Positions 26,847 to 35,136 of a DNA stretch of 64,000 nucleotides are shown piece after piece (the first letter of the stretch is position 1; each line of letters opens with the position of its first letter). The position numbers were made by a program, and so were the translations under genes. Below the pieces are notes generated by a model, which had not been told where the DNA came from, ran no database searches, and saw only the letters and a program-made list of their open reading frames with translations. Source of the stretch: Streptomyces xanthophaeus (lineage in GTDB: Bacteria > Actinomycetota > Actinomycetes > Streptomycetales > Streptomycetaceae); NCBI RefSeq assembly GCF_030440515.1, contig NZ_CP076543.1:3749501-3813500 (forward strand), written 5' to 3'.

Positions 26847-26872
26847 TGCATGGGCAGATGCACGTGCACGCG
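26847..26872. promoter_or_regulatory. TGCACGTGCA element 3 upstream of the DUF397 gene
   Basis: The palindrome TGCACGTGCA at 26859-26868 sits in a 26-bp block equal, on the other strand, to element 1 with one change. It is 62-87 bp upstream of the DUF397 start codon, a fitting place for an operator. Confidence 0.65.
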
Positions 26873-26933
26873 GGGTGGTCCGTTGATCACAGACAGGTCC
26901 GTACTCAGGAGTAAGGAACATCTAAAGGAACAG

Positions 26934-28112
26934 CTAGCGGGGCAGCGGCTTCTGCCTGCCGCCCATGTGGGCGCGGTCGGCCGCGGCCGTGCCGTGCTCC
27001 CAGCCCGCGTGGTCGGTGGCGCCGCGCAACCGGGTCGTGGTGGTCCGGGGGAACATCTCCTCCGCCCGCGAGGTGACCGCCACGTCGCGGGCCACCAGGG
27101 CCGGCAGGTTGTCGGGGGCCTCCGCCGCCGTGTGCTCGGCGGTCTCGGCGAGCCGGTGGCCGAGCCGGCTCGCGTAGGCGAGCAGGAAGGACTGCCTGAA
27201 GGTCTTCGTCCGCTTGCGCCCGCCGGAGCGCTGCGCGGCCTCCGCGCGGGTCATCGCCGCCGTGCCCTGCACGAGCAGCGAGGTGTAGAGCAGCTCCACC
27301 GCCTCCAGGTCGCTCTCGAAGCCGACCACCGTGGAGAACTCGAAGCCGCTGTTCCACACCGCCCGGCAGCGGTTGGCGCCGGCCACCGCGTCGAGCAGGA
27401 CCGCCTTCGCCTCCTCGTACGGCGGCTCGACACCGATCCGGCAGGCGCCGGGCACCTGGGCCGGGCCCTTGCCGCTCGCCGCCAGCAGCGCCTCGTCCAC
27501 GGTGTGCCGCGCCATCAGCTCCTGGGCCTTGGCGCTGAGCGCCTCCGCCTCCTCCGGGAAGGTCGTCGCCTCGGCCTTGGCGAGCAGGGCCCGGATCCGG
27601 CCCAGCATGCGCGGCTCGATGTGGGCGTGCTCGGCCAGCGCGTCGGCCGGGTCGCCGGGCAGCGGACCCACCGGTTCGACCGAGGGCAGCCGGATCAGCA
27701 GCCGCAGCACCTCCAGGAAGGCGGTGGCCAGCGTGAAGCGGTCCGCACGTTCCCGCTGCGCGAGCCGGTCGGCGTACTCCTCGTCGCCCGCCCACCACAC
27801 CTCGGCGGCACCCCAGCGCGCCGGGAGCCGGGCGTAGCGGCGCGCCTCGGCGGCGATCAGGTCCCCGGTGATCCGCAGGTGCCGCTCGTCGAGGTCCCGG
27901 CGGACCAGCCGCAGCACGTCGGCCGGCTGCCAGCCCCGCTCCCAGCCCTGGCGCACGTACGCCTCCCCGCGCGCCAGCAGCTCGCGCCCGACCGCGGGCC
28001 AGCCCCCCTGGTCCGCGACGAGCAGCGACGCGCCGGTGTCCAGCCCGGCGTCGTCCTGGGCGTAGAGGGCGGCGGCGAAGGCTCGGTCGACGGTCTCGGC
28101 AAGGTCTCTCAC
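26934..28112 (-). CDS. DUF2786 domain protein
   Basis: The 392-residue product has a DUF2786 motif near residues 165-205: RIRALLAKAEATTFPEEAEA, then LSAKAQELMARHTVDEA. A conserved C-terminal region (about 230-350) follows, with GTAAMTRAEAAQRSGGRKRT and FLLAYASRLGHRL. The function is unknown; similar proteins occur in phages and actinomycetes, sometimes beside nucleic-acid enzymes. The N-terminal 130 residues are actinobacterial-specific. The GTG start at 28112 follows a gagaggt stretch at tight spacing, so the exact start is uncertain. It begins 5 bases after the HxlR stop and may be co-transcribed with it. Confidence 0.8.
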   Translation of the reverse strand: MRDLAETVDRAFAAALYAQDDAGLDTGASLLVADQGGWPAVGRELLARGEAYVRQGWERGWQPADVLRLVRRDLDERHLRITGDLIAAEARRYARLPARWGAAEVWWAGDEEYADRLAQRERADRFTLATAFLEVLRLLIRLPSVEPVGPLPGDPADALAEHAHIEPRMLGRIRALLAKAEATTFPEEAEALSAKAQELMARHTVDEALLAASGKGPAQVPGACRIGVEPPYEEAKAVLLDAVAGANRCRAVWNSGFEFSTVVGFESDLEAVELLYTSLLVQGTAAMTRAEAAQRSGGRKRTKTFRQSFLLAYASRLGHRLAETAEHTAAEAPDNLPALVARDVAVTSRAEEMFPRTTTTRLRGATDHAGWEHGTAAADRAHMGGRQKPLPR

Positions 28113-28117
28113 ACCTC

Positions 28118-28531
28118 TCAGCTTGGCATGTCCGCCTTCGCGTCCCATTCCCGGCGGGCGGCCTCGATCTGCGGGCGGTGCGCCAGCGACCAGTCCGCGA
28201 GGCCCTTGACCAGTCCGGTCAGGCTGCGGCCGAGGCCGGTCAGCTCGTACTCGACCTGGGGCGGCACGGTGGCGTGCACGGTCCGGGTGACCAGGCCGTC
28301 GCGCTCCAGACGGCGGACGGTGAGGGTGAGCATCCGCTGCGAAATGCCGTCGACCGCGCGCTGGAGCTCCTTGAACCGGCGCATGCCGGCGCCGAGTTCC
28401 ACCACGACGAGGACGGACCACTTGTCGCCGAGCCGGTCGAGGACGTCGCGGATGCCGCAGTCGTCGTCGCAGCTCAACAGCGGCTCGGGCAGGGGCTCGG
28501 GGCTGGTTACCCCGGTGTGCCCTACTGACAT
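28118..28531 (-). CDS. HxlR-family winged-helix regulator
   Basis: The 137-residue product has the HxlR pattern: a Cys pair near residues 21-25 (LLSCDDDCGIRDVLDRLGDKW), then FKELQRAVDGISQRMLTLTVRRLERDGLVTR and PPQVEYELTGLGRSL. Redox- or aldehyde-sensing HxlR/YodB/QorR members use the N-terminal Cys. It is divergent from an NmrA/QorB-like gene 97 bases away, the standard arrangement for a repressor and its target. Confidence 0.92.
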   Translation of the reverse strand: MSVGHTGVTSPEPLPEPLLSCDDDCGIRDVLDRLGDKWSVLVVVELGAGMRRFKELQRAVDGISQRMLTLTVRRLERDGLVTRTVHATVPPQVEYELTGLGRSLTGLVKGLADWSLAHRPQIEAARREWDAKADMPS

Positions 28532-28627
28532 GGAAGTGCCTCCTTACGCGCCGTGCGCCCGTCGGCACACGATGTCCCTGCTTCTCCAGCCAATCAGGCC
28601 GAGCTGCGCGACCACGAAGGACTCCCC

Positions 28628-29440
28628 ATGCTTTTGATCACCGGCACCTCCGGCGGACTCGGCTCACTGATCGCACGCCGGCTGATGGACCGGCCGGACG
28701 TGCGGTTCGGCACGCGCGCCCCGGACGGCCCCGGTCAGGTCCGGATGGACTTCGACGACCCGGACTCCCTCGACTTCGCCGGGGTGGACACCCTGCTGCT
28801 CATCTCGGCCGGCTACGGCGAGGACGACCAGGTCATCGCGCGGCACGAGGCCGCCGTCTCCGCCGCCGAGCGGGACGGGGTGCGGCACATCGTCTACACC
28901 AGCCTCACCGGGGCGGGCGACCACCTGCCGTACGCGCTGGCGCACCGCTGGACCGAACGCCGTCTGCGCGCCTCCGCGGCCGCCTGGACGGTGCTGCGCA
29001 ACGGGCTGTACGCCGAACTGCTGGCCGCACTCGCCGCGCCGGGGCCCGACGGGGTGATCACCGCCCCGCTGGGCGGGGGCCGGCTGGCCGCGGTCGCTCG
29101 GGAGGACCTGGCGGAAGTGGCGGTCCGGGTGGCTCTGGCCCCCGACGCGCACGCCGGGCAGGTCTACGAGCTGGTCGGGGACCGCCCGCTGGGCGGGGCG
29201 GAACTCGCCGCGGCGGTGGGCGCCCGCTACGCCCCGGGCTCCCTGGCCGCGGCCCGCACCGCCCTGTCGGGCCCCGACGCCGCTCCCTTCCAGCCCCCGA
29301 TGCTGGTGGCGACGTACTCGGCCGTCGCCTCGGGCTTCCTCGACACCCCGGACGACGGGACCCTGCCCCGCCTCCTCGGCCGCCCGCCACGCGCGGCCCT
29401 GGAGGTGTACGCGGCTCATCCCGGCCCCGCCGGCATCTGA
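28628..29440 (+). CDS. NAD(P)-binding NmrA/QorB-like protein (quinone-reductase type)
   Basis: The 270-residue atypical short-chain dehydrogenase fold starts with MLLITGTSGGLGSLIARRL (nucleotide-binding GxxGxxG). It has HIVYTSLTGAGDHLPYALAHRWTE in the middle and YELVGDRPLGGAELA late, matching the QorB/YtfG group that reduces quinones with NADPH. The real start is the ATG at 28628; the frame extends further upstream through the intergenic region. It is probably repressed by the divergent HxlR protein. Confidence 0.87.
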   Translation: MLLITGTSGGLGSLIARRLMDRPDVRFGTRAPDGPGQVRMDFDDPDSLDFAGVDTLLLISAGYGEDDQVIARHEAAVSAAERDGVRHIVYTSLTGAGDHLPYALAHRWTERRLRASAAAWTVLRNGLYAELLAALAAPGPDGVITAPLGGGRLAAVAREDLAEVAVRVALAPDAHAGQVYELVGDRPLGGAELAAAVGARYAPGSLAAARTALSGPDAAPFQPPMLVATYSAVASGFLDTPDDGTLPRLLGRPPRAALEVYAAHPGPAGI

Positions 29441-29480
29441 GGCGCGGGGGTCCGGGGACAGCGCCCCCGCAACGGCGCCG

Positions 29481-29527
29481 CACCCGCCCGCACCCGCCCG
29501 GCACGCCGCACGGCCCGCCGCACGGCC
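29481..29527. repeat. Short tandem repeats before the polymerase gene
   Basis: cacccgcccg occurs twice in tandem (29481-29500), followed by two copies of gccgcacggcc one base apart (29505-29515 and 29517-29527). The meaning is unclear; it may be simple GC slippage in an intergenic stretch. Confidence 0.5.
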
Positions 29528-29558
29528 ACTGTCAGACCCCGGTGGGACACTCGCACCC

Positions 29559-31274
29559 ATGAGCGACCGCACTCCCCGGTGGGCCCTCGCCGAGGACGGC
29601 GACGGGTGGTGGCACGCCGCGCCCGTACCCCCCGCCGACGGAGTGCGGATGCGCGTGCGCGACCCGGCCGAAGCGGTGCGCGCCGCCCCGCCGGGCACGC
29701 GGTGGGTCTGGCGGTCCACCGCGGGCGTGTACCCCCGGCTGCTCGCCGCGGGCGTGCGCGTCGAGCGGTGCCACGACATCGAGGACGCCGAGCTGCTGCT
29801 CCTCGGCCACGAGGGCCGCTTCGGCGAGCCGCGCTCGGCGGCCGCCGCCTGGGCCCGGCTCACCGGCGCCCCCGTACCGCCCGATCCGCGCCCGCGCGCC
29901 GCCGAACCCCGCGCCCAGGATTCCCTCTTCGACCCGCAGCCCACCCCGGTCCCCCTGGACGCCCTGCTCGCCGTCCACGCCGACCAGGCCAGGCGGCTCG
30001 ACGCCACCGCCCACCCCGACCGGATGCGGCTGCTCACCGCCGCCGAGTCGGCGGCTTTCCTCGTCGCCGCCGAGATGAACCGCGTGGGCCTGCCCTGGCG
30101 GGCCGACGTGCACCGCGCCCTGCTGACCGAGCTGCTCGGCGAGCGGTATGCGGGCGGCGGGGAGCCCCGGCGCCTCGCGGAGCTGGCCGACCGCGTGTCC
30201 GACGCCTTCGGCAGACGCGTGCGCCCCGATCTGCCCGCCGACGTGATCAAGGCCTTCGCCGGGGCCGGGATCAAGCTGAGGTCCACCCGCCGCTGGGAGA
30301 TCCAGGAGCTGGACCATCCCGCCGTCGAGCCGTTGATCGAGTACAAGAAGCTGTACCGGATCTACACCGCCCACGGCTGGGCCTGGCTCGCGGACTGGGT
30401 CCGCGACGGCCGCTTCCGCCCGGAGTTCATCCCCGGCGGCACCCTCACCGGCCGCTGGGTCACCAACGGCGGCGGGGCCCTGCAGATCCCCAAGGTGATC
30501 CGCCGGGCCGTGGTCGCCGACCCCGGCTGGCGGCTCGTCGTCGCCGACGCCGACCAGATGGAGCCGCGCGTCCTCGCCGCGATCTCCCGCGACCCCGCCT
30601 TCATGGAGGTCGCCGGGGAGGCCTCGGACCTCTACACCGCCGTCTCCCGCCAGGGCTTCTCGGGCGACCGGGACAAGGCCAAGATCGCCGTGCTCGGCGC
30701 CGTCTACGGCCAGACCTCCGGGGACGGCCTGAAGAACCTGGCCGCGCTCCGCCGCCGCTTCCCCCGGGCCGTCGCGTACGTGGACGACGCGGCGAAGGCC
30801 GGGGAGGAGGGCCGGCTCGTACGGACCTGGCTGGGCCGCACCTGCCCGCCGCCCGCCGGTTCCGGCGAGGGGGACGAGGCCGGTGACGGCGGCGTCGACC
30901 CCGGCGAGGGGTACGGGGAGGGCGGGGCCGGGACCCCGCAGGACCGGGACGACGGCTGGACCCCGAGCTACGCCTCCAGCAACACCCGGGCCCGCGGCCG
31001 GTTCACCCGTAACTTCGTCGTCCAGGGCAGCGCGGCCGACTGGGCGCTGCTGCTGCTCGCGGCCCTGCGGCAGGCGACCGCCGGCATGCGCGCCGAGCTG
31101 GTGTTCTTCCAGCACGACGAGGTGATCGTGCACTGCCCGGCCGAGGAGGCCGAGGCGGTCGTGGAGGCGATCCGGAGCGCCGGCGAACGGGCCGGCCGGA
31201 TCACCTTCGGCGACACCCCGGTCCGGTTCCCGTTCACGACGGCGGTCGTGGAGTGCTACGCGGACGCCAAGTGA
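29559..31274 (+). CDS. PolA-like family A DNA polymerase without a 5' nuclease domain
   Basis: The 571-residue product has polymerase motif A as VVADADQMEPRVLA, motif B as RDKAKIAVLGAVYGQTSGDG and motif C as FFQHDEVIVH, with the two catalytic Asp residues present. The group is commonly annotated as bifunctional 3'-5' exonuclease/DNA polymerase, but in the N-terminal 190 residues I see no clear DxE exonuclease motif. About 40 Gly/Asp/Glu-rich residues (PPPAGSGEGDEAGDGGVDPG and on) are inserted before motif C. It is smaller than PolA (about 900 residues) and probably an accessory repair polymerase. The ATG at 29559 is the first in frame. Confidence 0.87.
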   Translation: MSDRTPRWALAEDGDGWWHAAPVPPADGVRMRVRDPAEAVRAAPPGTRWVWRSTAGVYPRLLAAGVRVERCHDIEDAELLLLGHEGRFGEPRSAAAAWARLTGAPVPPDPRPRAAEPRAQDSLFDPQPTPVPLDALLAVHADQARRLDATAHPDRMRLLTAAESAAFLVAAEMNRVGLPWRADVHRALLTELLGERYAGGGEPRRLAELADRVSDAFGRRVRPDLPADVIKAFAGAGIKLRSTRRWEIQELDHPAVEPLIEYKKLYRIYTAHGWAWLADWVRDGRFRPEFIPGGTLTGRWVTNGGGALQIPKVIRRAVVADPGWRLVVADADQMEPRVLAAISRDPAFMEVAGEASDLYTAVSRQGFSGDRDKAKIAVLGAVYGQTSGDGLKNLAALRRRFPRAVAYVDDAAKAGEEGRLVRTWLGRTCPPPAGSGEGDEAGDGGVDPGEGYGEGGAGTPQDRDDGWTPSYASSNTRARGRFTRNFVVQGSAADWALLLLAALRQATAGMRAELVFFQHDEVIVHCPAEEAEAVVEAIRSAGERAGRITFGDTPVRFPFTTAVVECYADAK

Positions 31275-31291
31275 GGGGGATCGCCTGCCGG

Positions 31292-32542
31292 TCAGTGGGC
31301 GGGCGCTCCCGGGTTCCAGTCCGGGGCGAGCGCGATCTGCCGCAGCTGCGCCATCGTCAGCGCGGGTGAGGGGCGGGTGGCCGGACCGTTCTGGTCCGCC
31401 GTGCTGAAGGCGGTGACCAGCACGCGCAGCCCGTCCTTGCGCAGGGTGTCCACCTTCCACTGGGTCACGCTCTTGTTCTTCTCCCCGGGCCCCGCCGTGA
31501 CCTTCACCTTCGTGCCGTCGGACTCCGTGGTGACGGCCGGATTCCCGGTGAAGCCGGGGGCGTTCGCGTGCGGCTGGACGTTGATCTGGACCAGGGACTT
31601 GCCCTTGCCGTCGTCGAGCACGACGTAGCCGTACGTCCCCTGCCCGCCCTTGGAGACGATCGGGACGGTGATCCCGAACTGAGCCATCAGGTGCTCCAGG
31701 GCGTCCACGGCCTTGCGGTCCCGCAGGGCGATCGACTCCGGCTCGGGCGCCGGCTCGGGGTCGGCCGCGGGCAGGGCGTTCAGGGCCGCGTGCCAGGTGG
31801 CCGAGGTGACCAGGCTCTTCAACTGCGCGACGCTCAGCGGCGGGTCGGTGCGCGAGACGGGGGCACCCTTGTCGGCCGCGGCGTTCCACTCGGACGCGTC
31901 GACCAGGAAGCCCTGCACGGTCACGAGCACGGCCCGCCAGACCTTGGTGTCCGCCCGGCGGTCCGGGTACTCGTACCCCTGGTGGAGCAGCAGCCTGGAG
32001 CCGTCCGGCAGCTGCTCGGTCCGGCAGTCGTCGTAGGTGTGCAGGTTCTTGTCCTCGCACTCGGTCTGCGCACGGGTCTGGCTGCCGAACGGGTCCACCC
32101 GCTGGAAGCTGAGGGAGATGGCCGCCGGGCCCTTCCCGTCGTCGTACACGACGCCGACCCTCGGTCCCAGCTCGTCCTGCGTGCCCCGTGCCTGGGGATC
32201 GGTGAACCGGCCGGCCGGCAGGAGCGACTTCAGGTTGCCGATCATCTGGTCGGCGGTGACCGCGCCGGTGCCGGTCCGGCGCCCGTCGGCCGGCGGGGTC
32301 GCTCTCGGCGCCGCGACATGGGCCGCGGCCTCGTCCCCGGAGCCGCCGAACAGGCCGCCGGAGTAGGCCCCCGCCGTGGCGATCAGGGCGAGGGCCAGCA
32401 CGGATCCGCCGGCAACGGCCCGGCGGCGCGCCACCCGTCGCCGGCCGCGCTCCTCGCCCGCGTCCGCGAGGGCCTCGGGGTCGGCCGTGAAGCCCTCCCC
32501 CGTGCGCCGGAGGGCTTCGGCGAGTTCGTCTTCGATGGACAT
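31292..32542 (-). CDS. Membrane-anchored protein downstream of a sigma factor (possible anti-sigma function)
   Basis: The 416-residue product starts MSIEDELAEALRRTGEGF, has a basic stretch (RRRVARRRA) and one transmembrane segment (VAGGSVLALALIATAGAY, about 40-60). A large extracytoplasmic part follows with two related halves: each has an MIGNLKSLLP/LEHLMAQFG-type helix, a VVYDDGKG or VVLDDGKG strand and a PALTMAQLRQIA or PPLSVAQLKSLV ending. No known enzyme motif was seen. The topology (short cytoplasmic N-terminus, one helix, external domain) and the position right after a SigE-family gene suggest an anti-sigma or sensor role; this is inference. The ATG at 32542 was chosen for the intact N-terminal helix. 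Confidence 0.75.
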   Translation of the reverse strand: MSIEDELAEALRRTGEGFTADPEALADAGEERGRRRVARRRAVAGGSVLALALIATAGAYSGGLFGGSGDEAAAHVAAPRATPPADGRRTGTGAVTADQMIGNLKSLLPAGRFTDPQARGTQDELGPRVGVVYDDGKGPAAISLSFQRVDPFGSQTRAQTECEDKNLHTYDDCRTEQLPDGSRLLLHQGYEYPDRRADTKVWRAVLVTVQGFLVDASEWNAAADKGAPVSRTDPPLSVAQLKSLVTSATWHAALNALPAADPEPAPEPESIALRDRKAVDALEHLMAQFGITVPIVSKGGQGTYGYVVLDDGKGKSLVQINVQPHANAPGFTGNPAVTTESDGTKVKVTAGPGEKNKSVTQWKVDTLRKDGLRVLVTAFSTADQNGPATRPSPALTMAQLRQIALAPDWNPGAPAH

Positions 32543-32598
32543 GGGGAACCAAGCCTTCCGTTTGCCGGGGGAGGTGAGCTGGGGGGGGGAGGTGAGGG

Positions 32599-33075
32599 TC
32601 ATCGGTCGACGAAGGCGGTGAGGCTGCCTCCCAGCTGCTCCCGCAGCCGGTCGAGCGCCTGCGAGGTCCGGGTACGGACCGCGGCCGGGGAGGCGTTCAT
32701 CGCGTCGGCGGTCTCCTCGACGCTGCGGTCCTCCCAGTAGCGCAGCACCAGCACCGCCCGGTCCTTGGGCTCCAGCCGCCCCAGCGCCTCCAGCAGCGCC
32801 GGCCGCAGCGCCGGATCCCCGGCGGGCCGCTCCCCCGCCGGCCGGCGGCGCCGGTGCGTGAGGAAGACCCGTACCAGCACCGTCTGGGCGTAGGCCGCCG
32901 GATCGTCGATCCGGGAGATCCGGCCCCACCGCTGGTACATCCGCCCCAGGGTCTCCCGCACCAGGTCCTCCGCGAGGCGGGTGTCCCCGCCCACGAGCAG
33001 ACATGCCGACCGGTACAGGGGGCCCGAGCGGTCCGCGGCGAACTCACGGAACCCGTCCCTGCGCCCCTGGTGCAT
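32599..33075 (-). CDS. SigE-family RNA polymerase sigma-70 factor
   Basis: The 158-residue ECF-type sigma factor has region 2 (FAADRSGPLYRSACLLVGGDTRLAEDLVRE) and region 4 (LGRLEPKDRAVLVLRYWEDRSVEETADAMNASPAAVRTRTSQAL). It belongs to the small streptomycete SigE-family subgroup (SigE as annotated in TIGR02983, not necessarily S. coelicolor SigE). The ATG at 33075 has gggaggag 4 bases upstream; a longer frame runs to 33690 but overlaps the GNAT gene in another frame. A membrane protein follows 56 bases downstream. Confidence 0.9.
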   Translation of the reverse strand: MHQGRRDGFREFAADRSGPLYRSACLLVGGDTRLAEDLVRETLGRMYQRWGRISRIDDPAAYAQTVLVRVFLTHRRRRPAGERPAGDPALRPALLEALGRLEPKDRAVLVLRYWEDRSVEETADAMNASPAAVRTRTSQALDRLREQLGGSLTAFVDR

Positions 33076-33187
33076 GTGCTCCTCCCTCGCGTCCGTCCCA
33101 CCCCTGTGACGCGGGGGCGGCGGAGAACGTTTCATCCCCCGCTCATCCCCCGCCGCCGTTCGCGCCGTTGCTCCTGGAGCAGGCCGG

Positions 33188-33694
33188 TCAGCCCAGGTCG
33201 TGGAAGTACACGTGGAACTCCTCACGGACGAAGCCCTCCGCCTCGTACAGCCCCTGCGCGACGGTGTTGTCGTACGCGGTCTCCAGCTGCACACCGGAGA
33301 CCCCGGCCTCGCGGGCCCGGCGCAGCACTTCGCGCAGCAGCGCGCGGCCGGCCCCGGTGCGGCGGCCGGCCGGGGCGACGTAGAGGTCGTTGAGGACCCA
33401 GGCGGTCCGCAGGGAGAGGGAGGAGAACCCGCGGTAGACCTGCGCGAAGCCGACCGTGCCGGCGTCCGGGACATCGGCGAGCAGCACCAGCGATTCGTCC
33501 TTGGCGATCCGCTCCGCCAGGAAGGCCCGCGGGGCGTCCGGGTCCTCGATGTCCACCTCGTAGAAGTCGAGGTAGCCGCGGAACAGCACGGCCGCCGCGT
33601 CGACGTCCGCCTCGCCCGCCGCGCGGACCGAGACCGCGGAAGCGGGGTCCTCCGCCGGGGACCGGCCGTCCTTCTGTGCTGCCTGACCATTCAT
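33188..33694 (-). CDS. GNAT-family N-acetyltransferase
   Basis: The 168-residue product shows the acetyl-CoA-binding motif VAPAGRRTGAGRALLREVLRRA (Q/RxxGxG/A) near residue 110. An N-terminal SVRAAGEADVDAAAVLFRGYLDFYEV and a C-terminal ENTVAQGLYEAEGFVRE-like end (here YDNTVAQGLYEAEGFV) are typical of GCN5-related acetyltransferases. The acceptor is unknown. The ATG has gagggag upstream. It lies upstream of the sigma factor with 112 bases between. Confidence 0.9.
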   Translation of the reverse strand: MNGQAAQKDGRSPAEDPASAVSVRAAGEADVDAAAVLFRGYLDFYEVDIEDPDAPRAFLAERIAKDESLVLLADVPDAGTVGFAQVYRGFSSLSLRTAWVLNDLYVAPAGRRTGAGRALLREVLRRAREAGVSGVQLETAYDNTVAQGLYEAEGFVREEFHVYFHDLG

Positions 33695-33742
33695 GTGCGT
33701 CTCCCTCAGGGGTGTTTCGCGCGGCGCGGACCGTGGTGGGTG

Positions 33743-33778
33743 GAGGGTGCCGGGCCGTCCGCGGCCCCCGGCACCCTC
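33743..33778 (-). terminator. Hairpin in the serine hydrolase-GNAT intergenic region (distal)
   Basis: A perfect 12-bp stem (gagggtgccggg / cccggcaccctc) with a 12-base loop lies 49 bases upstream of the GNAT start. It is probably a second terminator for the serine hydrolase transcript, or a leader structure of the GNAT mRNA. Confidence 0.55.
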
Positions 33779-33838
33779 GACTCCCTACGCTACGGCGGGA
33801 GTCGGCCGTGGCGAAGGACGGGCCGCACTCACGACGAC

Positions 33839-33872
33839 GGCGGCCCCTGGGACCGAAGTCCCGGGGGCCGCC
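33839..33872 (-). terminator. Terminator hairpin after the serine hydrolase gene (proximal)
   Basis: A 15-bp stem (ggcggcccctgggac / gtcccgggggccgcc, one G-U type mismatch) closes a CGAA tetraloop 28 bases after the stop codon at 33901. Confidence 0.8.
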
Positions 33873-33900
33873 GTGCAGATTCAGGGCCGGCCGGGCCCGC

Positions 33901-35136
33901 TCAGGACGCCGGCTGGGCGGGGAGCGTGTAGATCCGGCCGGGGGTCACGATCTTGGTGATCGCCTCGCCGAACAGGGTGCTGGGCTCCTGGCCCTGGTAC
34001 CCGATGTCCGTGTTGACCAGCACGACCAGCGTGGCCTTCGATTCCGGCAGGTAGAGGACCAGCGATCCGTAGCCCGGCAGTGAGCCGTTGTGCCCGATCC
34101 AGCCCTGGACGTTGAAGATGCCGAGGCCGTAGCCCGTGCCCGGGAGCGCGTCGACCACGTCGAGGCGCTGGGCCTGGGTGGCGGGGGTCAGCAGGGTCCC
34201 GGTCGCCAGGGTCTTCGCCCAGCTGCGCATGTCGGGGAGGTCGGAGATCATCGCGCCGGCCGCCCAGCCCCAGGAGGGGTTCCAGTCGGTGGCGTCCTCG
34301 ACCTTCCCGGAGGCCGTCTGGTTCGTGTAGCCGTGCGCGTGCGGACTGGGGAACTCCGGGCCCGTGGGGAACACCGTGTGCTTCAGCCCGGCGGGCACCA
34401 CGACCTCCCGGTCGATGAACCGGTCGAGGGGGACGCCGCTGACCTTCTCCACCACCAGCCCGAGCAGGATCAGGTTGGTGTTGCAGTAGTAGAACTTCGC
34501 GTTCGGCTCGAAGAGCACCGGGTGCCTGAAGGAGTAGGCGAGCAGTTCCTGCGGGGTGAAGGGCCGGTCGGGATTGCTGGTGAACGCCTTGTAGAAGTCC
34601 TCGTCCGCCGAGTAGTTGAACAGGCCGCTGCGCATCCCGGCGAGCTCGCGCAGGGTGATCCGGTCGCCGTTCGGCACGCCGGCGATGTACTTGCCGATCG
34701 GGTCGTCCAGCCCGACCTTCCCCTGGTCGACCAGTTCCAGCAGGGCGGTCACGGTGAAGGTCTTCGTCACGCTGCCGATCCGCATGTTCAGGTTCGGGGT
34801 CATGGGCGCGCCCGTGGCCTTGTCGGCGATACCGAAGGACCGTACGTAGTCACCCTTGCCCGGGGCCGACACGGCCACGATCACGCCGGGGATCTTCGCC
34901 TCCGCCAGCACGTTCTTGATCGCGGCGTCCAGCCGGCGGGTGACGGCGGGGGTCAGCTGCGCGAACCCGTCCGAGGCGGGTTGCGGGGTCGGCGCCGGGA
35001 CCGTCGCGGCCGGCACGGGGGCCGCGGGCGCCGCCGCGTCCCGTGCGTACACCGCACCCGCCCCCGTGCCCACGGACCCCGCCACAAGGACGGCCGCCGC
35101 CACGGCCACGGCGGCACTGCGCCGGCGTGTCGTCAT
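33901..35136 (-). CDS. Secreted serine hydrolase, class C beta-lactamase / D-Ala-D-Ala carboxypeptidase type
   Basis: The 411-residue product has a twin-basic start and hydrophobic signal (MTTRRRSAAVAVAAAVLVAG), an Ala/Pro linker to about residue 55, then motifs GSVTKTFT (SxxK), YYCNTN (YxN) and GHNGSLPGYGS (HxG in place of KTG). This is the arrangement of Streptomyces R61-type carboxypeptidases and class C beta-lactamase-like esterases. It acts outside the membrane; the substrate could be peptidoglycan stem peptide or an ester. The frame extends to 35235, but only the ATG at 35136 places the signal at the N-terminus. Confidence 0.9.
   Translation of the reverse strand: MTTRRRSAAVAVAAAVLVAGSVGTGAGAVYARDAAAPAAPVPAATVPAPTPQPASDGFAQLTPAVTRRLDAAIKNVLAEAKIPGVIVAVSAPGKGDYVRSFGIADKATGAPMTPNLNMRIGSVTKTFTVTALLELVDQGKVGLDDPIGKYIAGVPNGDRITLRELAGMRSGLFNYSADEDFYKAFTSNPDRPFTPQELLAYSFRHPVLFEPNAKFYYCNTNLILLGLVVEKVSGVPLDRFIDREVVVPAGLKHTVFPTGPEFPSPHAHGYTNQTASGKVEDATDWNPSWGWAAGAMISDLPDMRSWAKTLATGTLLTPATQAQRLDVVDALPGTGYGLGIFNVQGWIGHNGSLPGYGSLVLYLPESKATLVVLVNTDIGYQGQEPSTLFGEAITKIVTPGRIYTLPAQPAS

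Noticed and set aside
29481..29527. CRISPR-like or transposon-end repeats
   Set aside because: Units are 10-11 bases in only two copies without spacers. No insertion sequence, transposase or integrase gene is present in the window.
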